Origin: Actinomycetales bacterium
Lineage (GTDB): Bacteria; Actinomycetota; Actinomycetes; Actinomycetales; Dermatophilaceae
NCBI GenBank assembly: GCA_016715285.1
Contig: JADKAO010000004.1
Location: 1 to 18,897, forward strand
DNA length: 18,897 nt
Reading direction: 5' to 3'
Part shown: one piece after another, positions 14,651-18,897 of the stretch
Layout: each line of letters opens with the position of its first letter
How positions within the stretch are numbered: position 1 is the first letter of the stretch
Program-made: the position numbers and the translations under genes
The notes under the pieces: generated by a model
Databases searched by the model: none
The model's input: the letters and a program-made list of their open reading frames with translations, nothing else
What the model was told of the DNA's origin: nothing

Positions 14651-15388
14651 ATGGTCACCTCGCGATGGGCTGGCGGGGCGCCCCTGATCTCGGCGCACGG
14701 CATACCGGATCCGGGTGGGACGGCGGGTGCTGTCCCGCGTTGTTGGTCGGCGTCGCGGTCTGGGTGGTCACCGATGCGATCCGGCCAAGGCCACCGACTC
14801 CCCAGTCAAGTGCTCGTCGTGGCCGCGCGCGATCTCCCTGCCGGCACCCGGCTCGTCGCGAGCGACCTCACGACAGCGCGCCTTGGGTCCGGTTCGGCGA
14901 CTCTGGCGGCGTTGGGTGACCCGACCGCTGCGGTGGGGCAGGTCCTGGATTCGCCGGTAGCCGTGGGTGAAACGATCTCGACGACGCGGCTGCGCGGTCC
15001 GGCAGTGATCACCGGGCTGCGCTCTGGTCAGCTTGCGGTGGCGGTGCCCGTCGCCAACGCCGCGATCGCGGAGCTTGCTCGTGAGGGCGACCGGGTCAGG
15101 CTCATTGGCACCGCTGGCGGGGGCGCGAGCGTCGAGGGCGTCGTGCTGTCCCTGGGAGCGCGAGCCCGAGCCAGCACAGGTTCCCCTGCACTGCTGGACG
15201 GCGCTGGCGCACCGCTCAGCGATAGCCTCAACTCAGCCGGCGCAGGCAGGGCAGGCAGTGCTGGGGTCATGGGGGGTCAGGCTCTGGCCGTGTCGCTCTC
15301 GGAGAAGGACGCCCGCGTCGTCGCCCAGGAGTTCGGAGCTGTCGGCGCTGGCAGTGGCTTCGTGGTCGCGATTTACCCCGCTAGCTAA
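14651..15388 (+). CDS. SAF-domain (CpaB/RcpC-like) protein, N-terminus unclear
   Basis: The SAF domain starts at about residue 54 (VLVVAARDLPAGTRLVASDL) and continues with VGQVLDSPVAVGETISTTRL and AVAVPVANAAIAELAREGDR; the C-terminal half is Ala/Gly/Ser-rich and ends GSGFVVAIYPAS. SAF/CpaB proteins act in Flp/Tad pilus assembly or other surface roles, but no tad genes are visible here, so the role is open. The open frame begins at ATG 14651, but a basic segment plus membrane span typical of these proteins is split over other frames (RIRVGRRVLSRVV in frame 3 at about 14703-14740, then LLVGVAVWVVTDAIRP in frame 1 at about 14740-14785). The real start is probably ATG 14623, preceded by AGAGGG, with two indels before about 14810. 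A copy of the last 12 codons is repeated downstream. Confidence 0.75.
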   Translation: MVTSRWAGGAPLISAHGIPDPGGTAGAVPRCWSASRSGWSPMRSGQGHRLPSQVLVVAARDLPAGTRLVASDLTTARLGSGSATLAALGDPTAAVGQVLDSPVAVGETISTTRLRGPAVITGLRSGQLAVAVPVANAAIAELAREGDRVRLIGTAGGGASVEGVVLSLGARARASTGSPALLDGAGAPLSDSLNSAGAGRAGSAGVMGGQALAVSLSEKDARVVAQEFGAVGAGSGFVVAIYPAS

Positions 15389-15461
15389 GCAATCGGGGTT
15401 GACCCGACCGCGGCGTCACCGGTGGGTGGCTTCGTGGTCGCGATTTACCCTGCTAGCTAAG
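15354..15461. repeat. 36-bp direct repeat covering the SAF gene 3' end
   Basis: 15354-15389 and 15426-15461 are identical except for one base (C/T in TACCCC/TACCCT). The copies are 72 bp apart, a multiple of three, and both encode GFVVAIYPAS followed by TAA. The intervening segment continues the same frame without a stop (AIGVDPTAASPVG). Confidence 0.9.
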
Positions 15462-15707
15462 AGCAGTGACTGCGGCCCGGACACAGCACACAACCCGCCC
15501 CGCTCGCAACATCCTGAGGTGTTTCGATTTTCACTATTCCACCGGTCAGCTACCGTTATGTGGCGCGTGACTCGGGGTTTGCTCTCCGCGCACCAGAAGT
15601 ACATCCACGGCTCCCCGGGGGCGAACCCACCCGCCCGTCTCCCCTGACCTGAGGGGGAGTTAACCCTCCCAGTGCCGGGAGCACCCCTGGAAAAGGATAT
15701 TCGACCC
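15390..15707. other. Intergenic region upstream of mscL
   Basis: 318 bp without a convincing gene. It contains the second copy of the 36-bp repeat, an AT-richer patch (about 15520-15560) that could host a promoter, and a hairpin CTCCCC/GGGGAG (15639-15644 with 15654-15659) about 50 bp before mscL. An AAAGGA-type ribosome-binding site lies near 15692-15697. Confidence 0.5.
15639..15659 (+). promoter_or_regulatory. Leader hairpin upstream of mscL
   Basis: A 6-bp perfect stem CTCCCC/GGGGAG around a 9-nt loop. No T-run follows, so it is more likely leader structure than a terminator. Confidence 0.3.
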
Positions 15708-16073
15708 ATGATCAAGGGTTTCAAGGACTTCCTCATGCGCGGCAACGTTGTCGACCTCGCGGTTTGCGGTGGTCATTGCCACCGCATTTGGCAAGGTCAT
15801 CGACGCGTTCGTCACGGTCATCATGGACATCGTCGGCAAGCTCGGCGGTCAGCCGAACTTCTCCGGCTGGGTGCCCGGTGGCATCCACGTTGGCGACCTA
15901 CTCACCACGCTCATCTCGTTCCTCATCATTGCGGCTGCAGTCTACTTCATCGTCGTCCCGCTCAACAAGCTGGCTGAGGCTCGCGCCAAGGGGATCGGGC
16001 CCCGACCGACGCTCCGTCGGAAGAGGTTGCCCTCCTCACCGAGATCCGCGACTCGCTGCGCGCTCGCGGCTGA
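15708..16073 (+). pseudogene. mscL: Large-conductance mechanosensitive channel MscL, two compensating frameshifts
   Basis: Encodes MscL, the homopentameric osmotic safety valve. MIKGFKDFLMRGNVVDLAV (frame 3) is the family N-terminal amphipathic helix and first membrane helix start. An extra T in GCGGTTTGCG at about 15763-15766 moves the frame; the first transmembrane helix continues in frame 1 (VVIATAFGKVIDAFVTVIMD), followed by a periplasmic loop and the second helix LLTTLISFLIIAAAVYFIVV, then PLNKLAEARAKG. A second indel near 15985-16010 returns to frame 3 for the typical acidic cytoplasmic helix SEEVALLTEIRDSLRARG, ending at TGA 16071-16073. The joined product is about 121 residues, a normal length. 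The first indel is a homopolymer expansion (TT to TTT), which suggests sequence error. Confidence 0.93.
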
Positions 16074-16117
16074 GTTGCAATTTGAGCAGCGAGACGCTCG
16101 ACTCACTCGCTGCCGAG

Positions 16118-16160
16118 GACATAGAGGGGCCTCGGGCGCGCGCCCGGAGGTCCCTCTGTC
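16118..16160 (+). terminator. Strong hairpin downstream of mscL
   Basis: GAGGGGCCTCGGGCGC pairs with GCGCCCGGAGGTCCCTC (16124-16156) with few mismatches; the stem extends outward through AGA/TCT and GACA/TGTC. It begins 45 bp after the mscL stop. No U-tract, but the stability fits a GC-rich actinobacterial terminator. Confidence 0.6.
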
Positions 16161-16325
16161 TCGCCTGCACCACCAAGTTGGCGGCCCTACTCCCAGTGGG
16201 GTGGGCGCTGCTCTTCGCAACCAGCGGTCATGTGCTGACTCGTCCGAACACGTTCGCCCCACCCCGCGTCAGTGTCATCGCGGGACTGATCGAGAGACCC
16301 CTTCGCGTCGCGAGGGAGGCACAAC

Positions 16326-16358
16326 CGCAGGGTTCAGCTCGCCTGAAGCCTGCGTTTT
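16326..16358 (+). terminator. Rho-independent terminator between mscL and the convergent helicase gene
   Basis: CGCAGG-G-TTCAG / CTGAA-G-CCTGCG forms a 12-bp stem with one internal mismatch and a 5-nt loop, followed directly by TTTT at 16355-16358. The T-run is on the plus strand. Together with 16118-16160 it insulates mscL from the minus-strand gene ending at 16391. The remaining sequence between 16161 and 16325 shows no gene. Confidence 0.6.
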
Positions 16359-16390
16359 CTGCCCTGCTACCGGCGTCGTCACCCATGTGC

Positions 16391-18897
16391 TCATTCCCTT
16401 GGGCCTGCGTGGCCTCCAACTGCGCTCATTGCCGAACGGACTCCAGCCACGATTCGGGCAACCTCCCTCGCCGGGTCGCGGCAGACGTCGGTGCTCCACC
16501 GATACCCAACGCCAGCCAGCGTACTGCCTGCTCGGGACGCAACCGCTCACGTGACGGATACCCGGCAGGGCGGCATACGCCCGGGCCGTCGGAAGTGACC
16601 GCCACCAGATAGCGCCCGGGCGCGTCAGGGTGACCCACTGCGAGTTGGACGCGGTGGGGGCCGACCCCCAGCTCGGCGCGATGATGAGTCCCTCGGCGAC
16701 CAGGCGCTCGCGGAGATAGTCGAGCACCGCGCTGGCCGACCGTGAGGCGGCGGCCCCTGGTTCAGCGTCTCCCTCGCCCGCCCGCCTTCCGAGGTGGGCC
16801 CAGACTCCCGGGCATCCCGCCCAGTAGCGCCCAGCGGCCTCGAGATGACCGCAACCACCGCGGCCCGGCGCTGCGCAAGCGAGGCCGATCAAGATCGGCC
16901 GCTCGCAGGGTTGACACCACGACCACGTTCTGCTGCGCGCTCCCGACGGCTGCCTGGATTTGCGGCAGCACAGCGTCGTCGGCCAACGACGGGAAGCGGT
17001 ACGACTCGCCTCGCGAGTCCGCCATAACCCACGGCCACGATCAACCTCATCGGCGGTGACCCCCAGCAGCGTCCGTCACAAGCGCAACCGGTATGTCCTG
17101 GCCGCGCCTCCGACCGTCGGCAGTCCCGCACAGGAATCTGGTCGGCCATCCCGGCAGTCAGCGCGACAATCGCCAGACTGCGCCTCGGGAGGATGCGAGG
17201 TGCGCTGCGACGAGCGATCACGCGGTCAACTTCGGCCTGAGTCCACTCGACCGCGTCAACCCCGCTGGGCGCGACATGCGCGCGCCCGACGAGCTCCGAA
17301 GGTGATCGGCGGTGACATATCAGGGGACGGAATGCCACCAGAGCATCCGGTATGCCGTCAGATGCAGGCGAGGGGTCGGCCGGTAGGTGCAGACTCCGGA
17401 CCGGGAGGACATGCCCAGGCCACTTGGAAGGCGACACTCGGACGCTCATTGTCACCCAAACGGGCACGGAGTGTGCGGCACCCCGGCCTGCTCTACGGCA
17501 CCCCACGAGAAGCGTGACGGCATACCCCCGCAGCGCTCCCCACGATGAGCAACCTGGCGGGCCGCGACAAGGCGGACACCGTCTCCGCTGATCACCGCGG
17601 CAGCGTCGTCGACGACTACCACGTCAGAGGTGCCGGGGTGGTGAATGCGCCACGGCATACGGGCTCATCGCGATGCAGGGTAAGATGCCGGTGAGGACGG
17701 ACTCGGTCTCGCGGAACAGGTCGGCGAAGCGCAACCGTCCCCGCCCCGCGCCGAGCTGAGCACGGAGCAAGTCGACTTGGCGCTGGTGTTCGGCGATGCG
17801 GCGGCCGCGCGGTGCGCAAGTGTTGGAGGCCCGGACGAGCGCGCGCGAGAGTCGTCGATGCGCAGTGTCCTGCTCGCGGAAGATGACGGCGGCGCGGCGG
17901 AGGGCGGGACCGTCGTAACCAACATACCGGCTGTCGGCGAGGGTGATTTTCTGACCGATCCGAACCCCACCCCGTGTGGTCGAGTTCGGTCGGCACCTGG
18001 TCGGCCGTGACGCTGCGCCGAGCGAAATCATCGAGGACCCTCAATTCGTCCCGCAGCACGCAACTCCGCGAGCACGGGAGTGACCTGCCGGGAGGATGCC
18101 AAACCGTTCGGGCCGGGACGCAAGATAACCAAGGCGGCCGCGAAGCAGCCGGCATGGTCAGCTCGTAGGCCGCCGCCCGCCTCCGTCGTGGCGGCGGGGC
18201 GTTCGCTGAGCCAGTGCAGGTGGGCGGCAGGGGCGTCATAACGCTCTTGCGCGTCATCGAAGGCCGGGGCGAGATTTCGGGTCGACCGCCCGCGCCGACC
18301 AAGTCGAACCAGTCACGTTGCGTTGCTCTCGGGCTAAGAGGAGTTCGGCGTGTAAGTCGGCCAGCAGCTTGCCCGGGCGCAGCAGCCGACAGGTTTTGAC
18401 GACGGACGCGGGAGGCAGGTGACCCAGCCGAGGTCGACCTCGTCGTCGGCGCCCCGGAAGTGGCGGCTGGACCCGGTCGCCGCAACGTGCTCGTCGAGGG
18501 GCCGGTCAGAGATTTCGGGCGGAAGACCTCCCAGGGTGTCGCGGACTCCGCGCATGGTGCCCTGGGCTCGCTCCCACTCTCGGCGGCGGGAGTGCTGGCC
18601 GGGGGCGAGCTTGACTCCGCGAGTATGCCGTCAATTCGGCGCGAGTATGAGTCCCTCACCCGCTGGTCGCCCGAGGATCTCCCGAGCACGCTGCGCATCG
18701 GCCTCGGTGCGGATGTCCGCCAGCGCCACGGGTCGATGCGGTCATCTCGCTCACTGTGGCCGCCAGGCCGGTGTGACCGTCAGGGTCATTGGGCTCACCT
18801 GGCTCAGGCCGCGAGGTGGTCACTCGCGAGACTGGTCGGAGAGCCCATCCCCACGCCAGCAGCGGCGGCCGCCTGCAATCGGAGGGCGGGTTCGGCG
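16391..18897 (-). pseudogene. Large SF1 helicase (DUF4011/AAA_11-AAA_12 type) with C-terminal Vsr/MTES_1575-like nuclease domain; C-terminal half, many frameshifts
   Basis: Read on the minus strand and joining frames, the order matches the giant DUF4011-type helicase-nucleases. A helical linker comes first (TMRGVRDTLGGLPPEISDR near 18557-18500; LDDFARRSVTADQVPTELDH near 18037-17975; ITLADSRYVGYDGPALRRA near 17967-17910). Then ILPCIAMSPYAVAH (17687-17645), Walker B-like DVVVVDDAA (17625-17599), motif III-like QV..VGE...MPSRF (17556-17509), a second helicase-domain segment (AEVDRVIARRS ... RSLAIVALTAGMADQI, 17236-17135), VVVVSTLRAADLDRPRLRSA (near 16920), VLDYLRERLVAEGLIIAPSW (16727-16668), HRVQLAVGHPDAPGRYLVAV (16659-16600), RERLRPEQAVRW (16551-16516) and STDVCRDPAREVARIV to TGA at 16393-16391. 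At least ten frame changes are needed. The 5' half lies beyond the window. The family link is by motif order; no single frame exceeds about 100 clear residues. Confidence 0.72.

Larger units (their letters stand above)
486..18629. repeat. Dispersed 7-mer GGCATAC / GTATGCC, 31 copies
   Basis: GGCATAC on the plus strand starts at 511, 1899, 2074, 4141, 4274, 4404, 6800, 7522, 9221, 10408, 11054, 11119, 12247, 13708, 14699, 16572, 17519 and 17654. GTATGCC starts at 486, 955, 1868, 5757, 5885, 7350, 8723, 10336, 11692, 12205, 13153, 17350 and 18623. Many copies extend to ACGGCATACC or its complement. At about 70% GC, about two copies are expected. There is no copy between 2081 and 4140, which spans the IS. 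Confidence 0.85.

Noticed and set aside
14623..15388. Flp/Tad pilus locus
   Set aside because: Only a single SAF/CpaB-like protein is seen; no TadA ATPase, TadB/C or pilin gene neighbours it.
16275..16390. Small gene between mscL and the helicase end
   Set aside because: Open frames here lack a ribosome-binding site and overlap the terminator hairpin; no motif.

Overview
The window is high-GC DNA from an actinobacterium (Actinomycetota). The evidence is the strong G/C bias at third codon positions, frequent GTG starts, a Pmt-type protein mannosyltransferase, an LpqC-like lipoprotein esterase, and a UGPase-moeA/glp-rimJ-glpR gene order known from mycobacteria and corynebacteria. An Intrasporangiaceae-like member (Janibacter/Tetrasphaera/Phycicoccus type) is my guess from overall protein flavour and is not proven.

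Layout. Positions 1-1240 hold the 3' part of a protein O-mannosyltransferase gene (+). Positions 1310-2467 hold an LpqC-like secreted esterase gene (+). Both are broken by several frameshifts. An array of eight degenerate ~20-bp repeats overlaps and follows the esterase end. Next is an IS481-family insertion sequence (2735-4028) with a frameshifted transposase. It sits directly against the 3' end of a tRNA-Ala(CGC) gene (4033-4105, minus) and is flanked by an imperfect 15-bp direct repeat that includes the tRNA 3' end. From 4291 to 13084 every gene is intact: an AI-2E-family transporter (+), then a minus-strand block reading UGPase > moeA/glp > moaC > mog > rimJ > glpR, then on the plus strand 5-formyltetrahydrofolate cyclo-ligase and a K+/H+-type antiporter. 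After that come an FmdB-like zinc-ribbon protein, a frameshifted MTA phosphorylase, an SAF-domain protein, a frameshifted mscL and two hairpin terminators. The right end (16391-18897, minus) is the C-terminal half of a very large superfamily I helicase with a Vsr/MTES_1575-like C-terminal nuclease domain, heavily frameshifted and running off the window.

How the genes relate. The minus-strand block couples sugar-nucleotide supply (UDP-glucose), molybdenum-cofactor genes (moaC, mog, moeA-like) and the gephyrin-like/receptor pair (glp/glpR) that is linked to cell division in Corynebacterium. The first five genes overlap by 1-4 bp, so they form a tightly coupled operon driven from a promoter just upstream of the UGPase gene.

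Two window-wide observations stand out. First, the 7-mer GGCATAC/GTATGCC occurs 31 times, roughly 15 times more than base composition predicts, on both strands, in genes and between them, and never inside the IS element. Second, frameshifts cluster at 1-4000 and 13600-18897 and are absent from about 9 kb in the middle. They fall in genes with otherwise well conserved protein sequence and often at homopolymers, so assembly or sequencing error is a serious alternative to real gene decay.
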